DNA from: Ascaphus truei
Lineage: Eukaryota > Chordata > Amphibia > Anura > Ascaphidae
NCBI GenBank assembly: GCA_036426205.1
Contig: CM071568.1
Coordinates: forward strand, 41,461,284 to 41,525,283
Direction: 5' to 3'
Length of the DNA: 64,000 bases
Positions 30,410 to 40,500 of the stretch are shown here, in pieces. The position numbers and the translations under genes are program-made. Below the pieces are notes generated by a model. It ran no database searches. It saw only the letters and a program-made list of their open reading frames with translations, and was not told the DNA's origin. How positions within the stretch are numbered: the stretch's first letter is position 1; every line of letters starts with the position of its first letter.

Positions 30410-31573
30410 AAGATTCTTTGTTTAGGAAGGATGGACTCGTGGTCTTTTCCGGTCTCTCTTCAGAAGAGTGTTGCCTGGAGAGGGCATCCGCCTTGATGTT
30501 CTTAGTGCCGGGAATATATGAGAGAACAAAATTAAATCTGGAGAAAAATAATGACCAGCGGGCTTGGCGAGGACCTAAACGACGGGCATTCTCAATGTAC
30601 AGTAAGTTTTTATGGTCCGTGAGAATAGTGAATGGCTCTTTAGACCCCTCCAGAAGATGTCTCCATTCTTGAAGAGCCAACTTGACGGCCAAAAGTTCCC
30701 TATTGCCCACGTCATAATTTCTTTCAGCAGAAGAAAACTTTTTGGAGAAAAACCTGCAAGGGTGAAGTTTATCCTGGGAAGAAAATTTCTGAGACAGAAC
30801 CTCACCCGCCTCACAGTCCGAAGCATCAACCTCTAGGGTGAATGGGAAATTAGTGTTCGGATGTCGAAGGATGGGAGCAGAGACAAAGGCTTGTTTCAGC
30901 GTTTTGAAAGCCGTGACTGCCTCCGGAGACCAAGATGAAGGATCTGCACCTTTTTGGGTCAGTGCCGTGATAGGAGCGATGATAGTTGAAAAGTTACGGA
31001 TAAACTTCCGGTAATAGTTGGAAAAACCTAAAAATCGTTGAATAGATTTGAGGGAATTGGGTTGCGGCCAATCTACGACGGCTTTCAGTTTCTCTGGGTC
31101 CATGGCCAAGCCTCTGTTGGAGATGATATACCCAAGAAAGGAAATGGTAGACTGGTGAAAAATGCATTTCTCCATTTTAGCAAACAACCGGTTCTCTCGG
31201 AGGCATGAAAGCACAAACTTCGTGTGGATGATATGGTCCTGTAAGTTTTGGGAGAAAATAAGAATATCATCCAGGTAGACAATGACAAAGTGATTGAGGA
31301 CTTCCCGAAAAATGTCATTGATAAAGTCCTGAAAAACTGCTGGTGCATTGCACAAACCGAAGAGCATCACTAGGTATTCGTAGTGTCCGCTAAGGGTGTT
31401 GAAGGCAGTCTTCCATTCATCGCCCTCACGGATGCGGATGAGGTTGTGTGCCCCATGAAGGTCAAGTTTGGTAAAGAGGTTAGCCCCCTGAAGTCTGTCG
31501 AAGAGTTCAGGGATAAGTGGGAGTGGATAACGATTTTTCACCGTAATATGGTTCAGACCCTGGTAATCAATAC
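30410..31573 (-). pseudogene. Reverse transcriptase (main part) and RNase H
   Basis: From the edge of the inserted fragment the frame reads [33 protein letters not shown] (first catalytic Asp), [23 protein letters not shown] (catalytic Asp pair, about 31270), [11 protein letters not shown], then the RNase [10 protein letters not shown] (Asp), GNRELLAV (Glu), ILTDHKNL (Asp) and KADALSRQ near the end. Open across about 390 codons. The N-terminal RT part lies on the other side of the insertion (32363 upward). Confidence 0.92.
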
Positions 31574-32355
31574 GTGATATACCCCTGAGGAAGAGAGCAG
31601 ATCGCTCTTGAAACGCGTAGGGTGGAGGTTCAAGCCCCGCACACATTGGTGCAGTATCCCCCGTACATCGGTGAATCAACGTGAGCTGCCAGCTAACCAT
31701 CTCTTGTAGCCGCCGACGAGTTAAACCAGTGTTGCGGTTTCCCATTATTCAAGCGCCCTGCTTGGCGCCCTGCAGGAGTACCTGCTGACACGTTGCGTCC
31801 ACGAGCGGATAGAGACGCCAGCTAGCAGTGAGCAGCAGATAGACGATCTCACGGTGGTCCGTGGCTGACATCGTGCTTCCTGGAGCTGCAGGAGTCCCCG
31901 CTTGATGAGCTGCACCCACGAGCCGACAGAGACGCCAGCTAAGCAGAGAGCAGCACACAGATGAGAGAGGATACTCTCTAAAATATCCACTGCCTGCAAA
32001 CCTATTCCATCTGGTGAGTAGGCATTGCTATCATCAACATTGGTGCTACAGAGCAGTTGAACCACCTATTCAGATTTTTAATTGCTTAAATCTATATGTC
32101 CATGCAAATTGTGCATTATATTAATTGTTATTAAATGATTTTATTGTCCTAAAAATACCATTTCAGTTTTCAGCTGTTATATGTTGTCCTATATGTTGTT
32201 TGTTTAATGTTCCAACAGTATTACGCTATGTGTTGTGCTTTTTCTTTGTTTTCAAGCCCACCGTGAGGATCAACATTCTTCACAACCAACAGGCTTGGTT
32301 TTCGTATATCCTTTATAGTGGTAAAGTTTATAGGCGCCCACGGAACTATTCCCTG
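31574..32355 (+). mobile_element. 782-bp PLE-like insertion inside the chromovirus RT, 7-bp duplication
   Basis: TCAATAC flanks both sides (31567-31573 and 32356-32362), and the RT frame is continuous if the segment is ignored. The insert opens with CTGAGGA (31585-31591), a stem AAGAG/CTCTT and GAAAC (31610-31614) followed by GCGTAGGG, the best hammerhead-like core in the window. Inside, two related GC-rich units (around GAGACGCCAGCTAGCAG at 31809 and GAGACGCCAGCTAAGCAG at 31928, about 120 bp apart) are followed by AT-rich DNA. It has no open frame, so it is a 5' PLE fragment or a non-autonomous PLE. Confidence 0.8.
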
Positions 32356-32362
32356 TCAATAC

Positions 32363-33137
32363 ATGGTCTGAGAGTACCATCCTTCTTCTTGACGAAGAAG
32401 AATCCGGCCCCCGCAGGAGAGTTGGAATGACGTCTAAAGCCCCGCTTAAGGTTCTCACGAATATATTCGTCCATGGCTTCCATCTCGGGCAACGAGAGAA
32501 GGTAAGACTTGGCTTTAGGCAAGGTATATCCAGGTACCAGGTCAATCGGACAATCGTAGGGACGATGAGGGGGTAGGAGCTCAGACTGTGTCTTGCTAAA
32601 AACGTCCAAAAATTCTGCGTAAGGGGAAGGTAACTCCCTCTGAGGACTGGATGTGTTAGCTAATAGAAAGGATGGTCGCTCGGCAGGCAAAGGAGATTCT
32701 TCTGACCTTGACCTCCAATCAATGGGATTAGGGGATACCCAATCGATGAGCGGATTGTGCTTCTGTAACCAGGGCAAGCCAAGCGTGATCGATGTACCCG
32801 GGGCATGAATCACGTCAAAGCCCAGGGTCTCTTTGAGAGAATGAGTAGAAAGGGTGATAGGTCCGGTCTCCAAGGAGATATATGCCGGTGTGAGAGGCTG
32901 ATTATCAATCCCGACCAAGGCAACGAGGGAGTTCTTCTTGGAAAGTTGAATCTGATTCTGTTCAGAAAAGGTCTGATCCATGAAGTTCCCTCCTGCGCCG
33001 GAATCAATAAATGCAGCTGTGGAGGTGCAGAAGGTAGGACCAGAAAGAGAAACGGGAATGGTCAATCTATTGGGGAGTTCCCTTCTGAGTAGGGGACCAG
33101 AAGATTTAGCACCCAGGAAGTGCCCCTTCGTACTCAC
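32363..33137 (-). pseudogene. Chromovirus protease and start of reverse transcriptase
   Basis: An open frame with [15 protein letters not shown] (retropepsin active site, DSG), [13 protein letters not shown] (second protease block), then the RT fingers: [31 protein letters not shown]-type and [18 protein letters not shown]. It stops within the inserted PLE-like DNA. Joined across the insertion it would continue at 31573. Confidence 0.9.
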
Positions 33138-34077
33138 TGGGTTTGGTCGTTTCCCAAAGACGGTGGATTGTCACGGGTACGCTGTTGGGAAGATCCACAA
33201 TGATGGCACGACTCACGCTGGATGAGCGAAATTGTCGTAATGTGTACCCGGGGTTGCTGGACTCCGAGTTGCATCGGCTCTGGAGCTTCCAGCGCAGGCA
33301 GCGGAGAGAGGACGGGTCTCTGGGTAGTAGAAAACCTGGAGAAGGAAGCACGGAAAGGCGTAGACCGGGATTGCTGACGCTGAGCGTGGCGTACCTGAAG
33401 ACGTTGGTCCATACGAATGGCCAGGGTAATGAGGTCCTCCAGCAGTCCTGGCCTGGTTTGAGAAGCAAGTTCATCCTTCAGGGAATCCGATAGGCCATTC
33501 CAGAAGACGGAGGCTAAGGCCTCCTGACCCCAACGAGTCTCAGCTGCTATGGTCCTGAATTCCAAGGCGTATTGGGCCACAGGTCGACATCCCTGTGTAA
33601 GGTGCAGCAGGGAATCAGAAGCAGTTTCTTGTCGTGCGGGGGTATCGAAGACCTGTCGAAAGTCTCACCTGAAGGCTGCGTAATCGCGGGTAATATCAGG
33701 TCGCAGTTCCCAGACGGGGAAGCCCATGCCAGTGCGTTACCTGTGAGCAGACTGTATACATAAGCTACCTTTTACCGACCAGTAGAATACAGCTGTGGAG
33801 CCATCTCGAACTGGATCTCACACTGGTTGAGAAAGCTGCGGCAAGCGTGGGGATCCCCTGCATAGGGCTTCGGAGCCGGAATCTTCGGAGCTGAGAACAA
33901 AGTGGATGTAGAATCGGACTGCGCCGGCGGCGCAGGCGCAGGTGGTGCCTGTAGAGATAGGTCCTGTACCTGTTGGGAGAGGAGAGCCACTTGATCCATT
34001 AAGGCCTGGATTTGTTGTTACATGGCCGTCATCATAGAGTCCACATCAGTCTGGTCTGCGTCTTGTGGGCTCGACAT
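33134..34077 (-). pseudogene. gag: Chromovirus Gag (Sushi/RTL1/PEG10-type), broken
   Basis: The ATG (34077-34075) sits two bases inside the 5' LTR boundary. The frame meets a stop after about 19 codons (TAA where CAA would be expected from the Gln-rich run), then LMDQVALLSQQVQDL (coiled coil), a Pro/Ala linker and FLNQCEIQFEM (capsid start). More breaks near 33775 and 33600 precede FRTIAAETRWGQEALASVFW, GLLEDLITLAIRMDQRL and PEPMQLG, the usual phrase before the zinc knuckle. The knuckle itself reads [15 protein letters not shown] and has lost its His and last Cys. Related Gag genes were domesticated in mammals as RTL1 and PEG10. Confidence 0.88.
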
Positions 34078-34079
34078 AA

Positions 34080-34846
34080 TGTTACGCCGGTACTGCCCGC
34101 AGACCAGACCCGTCCCTTCTACTGAGGTGAGGAACGTATAAGGGCACGCACCCACAGCAAAAGGAGCGTGTCCGGAGTGTGGTGATTGCGGCGTTGCCAG
34201 GCCAGGTGATGTTAGCTAGCATCACTTGCCAGTACCGGTGAAGAAGTGCCGTCGTCGTTGCCGTTAGCCTAGGTCAGGGATTGGAGAATTCCGGAAGGTC
34301 GTTTGTCCAAGCGGGGGTCGAGAGCCAGACGAGGACGTCCGCCAAGCCAAGTCGTAACCTGAGTGAATGAGAGAGAAAGAACGCCAGAGTAGTAATCCAA
34401 GATGAAACTATGTCGAGCAATGAATGAGTGGCAGGACAGGCAATATAAAGCGTGGCTGACCAATAGGAAAAGGAGGCAGGCCTGGAGGAGTACATGGAGC
34501 TGTCCTGGATAGGCTGTCCAAAGGAGGATACAGGGGAGCAGTCTTTATGCCTGATTGATCGTGTGATTGTGTGTGTTGGGAGCGGAGCCACACTGCAGGA
34601 GCAGTGAATAAATTAAAAGGATTCTGCGCGTGCTCTGTAACAGAGACGGGCGCACGCTTGTGAACGGCAGCAGCCGTCACAGCTCGAGCCGCCCGTGGTT
34701 TGGTAAGCGTCCGCCGCGGACGAGGAGGGAATCCTCTGACAGCCGAGACCGGAGGGAGCCGATGCCGGGAGCGCTCCGCAGCAGCAGGAGGAACATGAGG
34801 TGAGGGAAGGCCATGCCGCGGCCGCTGCGGACCCCGAATCCTCACA
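34080..34846 (-). repeat. 5' LTR of the chromovirus
   Basis: 767 bp, paired with 28232-28993. No tRNA-type primer site (TGG...) follows it; Gag starts at once. Confidence 0.93.
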
Positions 34847-35400
34847 AACAGCAATGTTCTTTTTAGAGAGCAGTGGTTTCCTCCTGGCAATACTTCCATG
34901 AACACCATTCTTGTTCAGTCTTTTTCTGATAGTTGAGTCATGAACACTCACATTAGCCAAGGTGAGAGTGGGCTGTAGATCCTTGGATGTTACTCTGGGG
35001 CTCTTTGTAACTTTTTGGATGATTTGCCGGTTTGTTCTTGGAGAGATTTTGGTAGGACGACCGCTCCTGGGTTGAGTGATTGTGGTCTTGAATGTTCTTC
35101 ATTTGTCTGAGAGTTGATTGGTGGAGTCCCACATCCTTAGAAATGGTTTTGTAACTCTTTCTAGACTGGTGAGCATGAAGAACAGCTTTTCTGAGGTTTT
35201 CAGAGATGTATTTTGATTGGGGCATGACGTGTTTACACAGACCTGTATGGTGAAGACCAAACTCACACAGTTCCTTATCTTTATATAGGGTGGGGCAACA
35301 AAACTCACACATGAAGATCTAGCTAATTATTTAAACACCTGATTCTAATTATCCCTTTAATTTAACCGATAAAACCAGGGTTTCCCTTACTTTTCATATA
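34847..35400 (-). pseudogene. Tc1-like transposon, left half (N-terminal transposase)
   Basis: The minus frame from an ATG near 35225 reads MPQSKYISENLRKAVLHAHQ, SYKTISKDVGLHQSTLRQ (first helix-turn-helix), then after frame changes HDSTIRKRLNKNGVHG and ARRKPLLSKKNI, the second paired-like half. Sequence is continuous with 28231 once the chromovirus is removed. The outer terminal repeat ends near 35400 (ACTTTTCATATA against TATATGAAAAAG at 27500). Confidence 0.8.
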
Positions 35401-35525
35401 CCTGACTCTTAATTACTCCTTGTTTGTTTATTTCATACATCATTTTGTTTCAAAAGACATGTAATTGGTTAATATAAACACTATTTGATATTTACGAAAA
35501 TACTATTTTGATGCAAGAAGGTTAT

Positions 35526-35563
<38 letters not shown>

Positions 35564-36435
35564 ACACAAAAAAGACAGAAATCCCAAATGAAGCACTCTG
35601 ATCACAAAAAATTATGAATATGAATACAAAAGGGTTTATTAATCATGAACCAAGAAAACACATGAAACATAGTAAAAAAGACATACATATAAAAACAATA
35701 CCAGACGGGGAAAACACAATCAAACTCAAATCCCAAATATGTGCTAAATGTACAAAAAAACCCTAAAGGGAATGCCCAGATGACAAAAACAGGGGCAAAG
35801 GAGGAGGATCTAAACAAAGACAGAGGGGGTCAAAAGATCCCACTGAATTTGATGACCGGCCGGTCGGTCCTAAACAAAATCCCATTAAAGGTAACAGGTA
35901 TATCAAACATCAACTGGAAATCATAAATTATAATATAAGCATATGTATGCCAGTAAGAAGAACCTGATATAGAGACATTCTTAAATGAGAAAGAAATGTC
36001 CCTCAAAAATAAATATTGTACAAAGCACTTTGAATGTCATAAGGTAAAATAATGCACAGGTGAGGGCAGGCAAGCCTACACAAAGGGTACTTTTTTTCTG
36101 GGTACTTTTTTTCTTTTTTTTTTTTTTGAATCAAAATAGTCTTTTGAATGTACTGTATAATATATATATTCTGTTTCCTCCCACACACAGCACATATAGC
36201 ATGAGACCTATTGAACAAACAAACCTCCCTATTTGATCAAATAGAAGCCTCATGGCAATAAAAACCCTCCAACCCATCCAAAATGAAGCTGCAAAAATCC
36301 AATATTTTAATCAGTTTGATCTTTTGTGTCTATTCTTTTCAATGTCAATAACTGATCAATGATAGTGCTAGTGATGGTAACGTTTAATTCACTCCCTATA
36401 ACATTTTACCTTTCCCAGTACAGTATATAGCAGTG
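35401..36435. other. No gene; TA microsatellite at 35527-35562
   Basis: A pure (TA)n run is followed by AT-rich DNA with several A-runs (GGGTTTATTAATCATGAACC onward) that may be repeat-derived but which I cannot classify. Confidence 0.5.
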
Positions 36436-36539
36436 TTTAGTAAGGACCAAAACCACACCTAAATCCCATTAATGCTGCTGCCTTCTCTGCTGCCATGACC
36501 ACTTCTCCATGGTGCTGCACTAGTCTCTCTGCAGTGCCC

Positions 36540-36759
36540 AATACGGCATGCTCGTTCTCCTCTCTCCCCCATCTTCCTATCTCTCTTCCCATTCGCCTCT
36601 CTCCACCGCATCCTCTCTCTCTGCCAATCACCTCTCTCTCCCTTCCCATATCCTCCTCTCTATAACCCCCATCCTCCTCTCCTCCCATGTTTTCTCTCTC
36701 CCCAATTATTTCCCTCTATCCCCACCCTCTGTCTCTCCATCATCCTGCTCTCTCTTCCC

Positions 36760-36810
<51 letters not shown>
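36540..36810. repeat. CT-rich tract ending in a pure (TC)n run
   Basis: Pyrimidine-rich from 36540, pure TC repeat 36761-36809. It abuts the hairpin at 36811. Confidence 0.9.
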
Positions 36811-36909
36811 GACACAAAAAACGACGTTTCGGTCCCCCAGTGGGACCTTTCTCAAGATGGTGCCTTGAGAAAGGTCCCACTGGGGGACAGAAACGTCGGT
36901 TTTTGTGTC
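36811..36909. repeat. 46-bp inverted repeat, 7-bp spacer, hammerhead-like boxes in both arms
   Basis: Arms 36811-36856 and 36864-36909 start/finish GACACAAAAA...TTTTTGTGTC with a few mismatches. Each strand reads CTTGAGA, GGTCCC-loop-GGGAC(C) stem, then GAAACGTCG, near the hammerhead order but with an extra T in the first box. Likely a pair of PLE ends. Confidence 0.75.
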
Positions 36910-37490
36910 TTCTATCAAATATAGAAAATTTATGATTTACTTACCTGCATGCTGTCCCTTGATGTCGTGTTGCAATCGGTACCGTATGGTCTGTTATTGC
37001 TTTATGGGATAAGCACCAACACTTATTTACTTGCAAATGGTGTGCCGGCTGTGCACTGGATTCTATATATATATATATATGTTTATGGCATTTTATTTGC
37101 TCAGCCCTGTCTCCTCGGATCTCTGTTTTCTTTCCCATCCATCTACTATATATAACAATGACCAACAGGGGTCTAATTGATTCAAGTACATATGTACAAG
37201 GTTAACTATTTATATGAAAATGAAATCTGTGGATTTATTTTAACCACTTATAGTCCTTGTAAAGAATATGGGGTATATGCACCATCTATCCCCATTTGGA
37301 TGTACTGTCTGGTCATTGTAAACATAGGTGATGCGTTTACTGAGTGCATTGGATATGTCCTTTGCACTCAGTGAATAATTAATCAATATCTCTGTGTCCT
37401 TTATTGATCTGCTTTTATTATATATTTCTGGTTTTTAATCATTGTGATTAATCATTGTCTTCTCTCTTTTTCACTAGTCATATCGGCGAA
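36910..37490. other. No gene seen
   Basis: AT-rich, one short TA run (37064-37080). Short frames only. Confidence 0.5.
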
Positions 37491-37722
37491 TTAGCTCCCA
37501 TCTCAAAGAGGATTACACGCAGGCGCAGTGAGGCTTTATAGCTCGGCTATGGACGGATTAAGAACACAATGTCAAGCTTCAGAAAATGAATGACTCTGTG
37601 GAGGGGGGTGGTTGGCATTCATCATGCGCAGTAATCAGCTAGCTCCCATCTCAAAGAGGATTACACGCAGGTGCAGTGAGGCTTTTTAGCTCGGTTATGG
37701 ATGATTAAGAACACAATGACAT
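37491..37722 (+). repeat. ~80-bp direct duplication, spacing about 148 bp
   Basis: AGCTCCCATCTCAAAGAGGA onward, through TTAAGAACACAATG, occurs at 37493-37574 and 37641-37719 with few changes, and the intervening DNA carries CATGCGCAGTAATCAG. Confidence 0.85.
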
Positions 37723-38535
37723 ACTGTACTTTAATTTCAAAAGGCAGTTCATCATAATAATATGATCCCTTTACCCCCAAATACAGTACGTAAAAAGCAC
37801 ATAAATCAACCATGTGCAGTCAAATGCACAGTGTCGCAGTCAAAAGCTACAGCACAGATTGAATATCGTAATACAGTATCAAGATGGTTTTTGCAGGCTT
37901 GTGGAGGAAAAAAAATTAGAAATAATTTTTTTTTTTTTGGTCACTCAAGCAAGCAAGCAGTGGTGGGCGAAGTTACAGGCGCATGCGCAGTAATCACCTG
38001 CTCTCAAGCAGGAATGTGATTGAAACCAGACACACGTTCAAAGGAATGGTGTGGGAGAGATGTACTGCATTGCACAGAAGATAAGAAGTTGAAATACCCT
38101 GCAGTGCAGTTAATTATCCTGAGCGAGGGGAGAGCGCTGTATATGCCGAAATGTGACACTGTTACAGTACTGTACACGCCTATGCATTTCAACAATTTTC
38201 AAATGAGACATACTGTACAGCAGCACAGCACTGCAAATGCATGTATACTTTAAATATGCAAATTTACAATTACTACGCGCGCACACACAGACTGTGTACT
38301 GACGTAGGTTGAACCGCGAAGGTATTAGACTTCCAAGACAACAGATCGCAAACGCCCCCCTGAGTTTTTACACGGCATTGCAGTATTGCAGACAGCGAGA
38401 ATAAAATGCTAATATCACGAGCGCTAAAATAACGCAATTCACTCCGGGCAACAAAAAAAACGCACCTGACCGGGATTATCTGAGAGCCGCGGATCTAGCC
38501 GACTTAGACTCAGGTCGGCCGCCACTGTATATATA
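37723..38535. repeat. Repeat related to the 11.4-17.8 kb block
   Basis: Shares TACTGTAC-type motifs, GGCGCATGCGCAGTAATCAC (NRF1-like palindrome at 37979-37988), and a phrase CCCCTGAGTTTTTACACGGC plus GCAGTATTGCAGACAGCG resembling 17790-17825. It ends in CG-rich DNA (GAGCCGCGGATCTAGCCGAC). No open frame of note. It may be the outer part of another copy of the same element family. Confidence 0.4.
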
Positions 38536-38539
38536 AAGA

Positions 38540-40500
38540 TATTGCAAGAACAGTTTAACATATTTTATCTTTTAGGCATATGAAACAGTTACAGCCCATA
38601 TTAAAATGTGAGACAGCTTTAGTTTTGAAAGAACTTAGACTGGTGGTGGCATTGAGAGTCTCATTTAGATTGTTCCAGGTGTGAGGTGCACGGTAAGTGA
38701 AAGAGGAGCAGCTGGATACTTTGCTGTACCTTGTGTCTGTGAACAATCGTTTGGAGTCAGATCTCAGGTGATAAGTGCTGCATGTGGTAGGGGTGAGGAG
38801 CTTGTTCAGATTGGCGGTTAGCTTGCCCAGAAAGTATTTCAAGGCAAGACAGGAAAGATGAACTTTGCACCTAGACTCACGTGATGAGCAATCTAGTTCT
38901 TTGAGCATTTCGCAGTGATGTGTGTTGTAGTTACATTAGAGGACAAAGCGACATATTGAATAGTAGAGGGTGTTACGTTTGCTAAGGTGAGTTCGGGGTG
39001 CTCTGCCATATACTATACTATGTTCCCATAGTCTATATTTGGCATTAGCATCTGCTGTTCGATGTGCTTTCTGACCAGCGCTTAGGGAGGATTTGTTCCT
39101 ATAAAGTACACCTAGTTTGGCATAGGTTTTGGATGTCAGGGTATCAATGTGCAACCCAAATGTTAAATGGAAGTCAAAACATATGCCCATATATGTAATA
39201 GATATGTGTGAGGATCAGGTGCAGGATACGCTCCAGAGTTTGATTCAGACTTGCTGCAGTTATACCACATCAACACCTGCTGTGTGCACACTGCACAGCA
39301 ATGAATCAGGGCTCTGGTTTCACTATGAACTTCTGCTATGCAGCTGTTTAGCTATTGGCTGTTCATCCTTTAGAAGCTCAGCCTTTGCCTCTGCAAATTG
39401 GCTGAGCATAACAGTTTGTTACTTGTGACGTTGTGCTGGTCGCAAGCACTCTGTTGTACCTTGCTATGCCTTGTCTTGCCTTGCAGTTTCACCTGAACCT
39501 TGACCAACATTTACCAACTACTCTACAGTCTCTTACCACCGGCTTGGACATCTACTATACTACCTTCTACTACCATCGACCTCAGCTATGTGACCTCTAC
39601 TACCCCCCAGTCTCCTACCCTCGACCATGGCAAGTATACTTACTACCTGACTTCTCCTACCCTGACCCGGATACACGACTACGAACCTGCACACCGGACA
39701 TGGCCTCTCGGCTCCTGGTCGGTGTTTACTAATCCCCACCTGGGCCTCGCAGTCCCGTCCTGTTTGTGGCAATCACTCATTACAATATATAATACTAGTA
39801 ACAGGGGCTAGGATGGTATTAGCTGGTTCTGATCTGAAGCTGTCATTGGTAGCTTTAGACATTTAGCATTTGTCCAAAATACCATTGTTACAGTCTTGTC
39901 AGTGTTTAAAACAGTTTATTTGAGGAAATCCAATTTTCAAGTCTAAAGCAAATCAGATTGAAGTACGTGTTCAAGGTCAGAGAGGCGAGGGCTGTGCGAG
40001 GATTGTGCCATCTGCATACATGTGTATTGAAACTCCCTTACAAGTTGTAGAAAGATCATTGATAAAGACTGAGAAGAGTAAGGGCCCCAGAACAAAGCCT
40101 TGCGGGACACCACAGTTGATATCCAAGGGGTTGGAGTTAGAGCCTGAGATAGAGACATGTAGTGATCAACCTGATAGGTAGGAATGAAACCAGTTTAAAG
40201 CATGCTACCCTATTCCAGAGCACTGGAGTTTGTTAAGCAAGATAACATTATCAAAAGTATCAAAAGCCTTTGCAACATCTAGGAATATTGCACCAGTGAG
40301 TTGTCCCAGTTCCATTCCCCACTGGATCTCATTGCAAACTTCTAGGAGGATAATTACTGTGGAGTGTTTTGGGCGAATGCCAGATTAGAATTGGCTAGGG
40401 AAATTTGACTTGGTATAGTTTAATTGGGAGTGAACACATTTTTTAACAGAGTTTTTGTGATGGCCCACTTAAGATGGTAAAGACAATACCTTACTGAAGG
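38540..40500 (-). pseudogene. L2/Rex-like LINE (RT and C-terminal part), split by a solo LTR
   Basis: Minus-strand fragments match the plus-strand LINE at 48.0-50.4 kb: the GVPQG-like and SLFINDL region (about 40050-40110), then, beyond the LTR, FHLTFGLHIDTLTSKTYAKL, VLYRNKSSL and the C-terminal KVHLSCLALKYFLGKL, with a terminal SSFKTKAVSHFN segment. Many stops. The LTR at 39207-39784 falls inside a conserved TSFKYLGIW-type stretch. Confidence 0.8.
39207..39784 (+). mobile_element. Solo LTR (family A) inside the LINE
   Basis: Begins TGTGAGGATCAGG and ends CACTCATTACA; the right half (CTTGGACATCTACTATACTACC onward, TCCCCACCTGGGCCTCGCAG) matches 16020-16252. Flanks are ATATG on the left and ATATA on the right, an imperfect duplication. 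The LINE reading continues on both sides. Confidence 0.75.

Larger units (their letters stand above)
28232..34846 (-). mobile_element. Complete Sushi-type chromovirus (Ty3/gypsy) with two LTRs and AACAG duplication
   Basis: LTRs at 28232-28993 and 34080-34846 both run TGTTACGCC to CCTCACA on the plus strand (TGTGAGG to GGCGTAACA on the minus), with target duplication AACAG at 28227-28231 and 34847-34851. A purine tract (GAGGAGGGGGGTAC on the minus strand) abuts the 3' LTR. By eye the LTRs differ at roughly 20-30 sites (about 96-97% identical), so insertion is fairly recent. The internal order is Gag, protease, RT, RNase H, integrase, chromodomain. Stops, frameshifts and an inserted PLE fragment (31574-32355) disable it. 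Confidence 0.93.
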
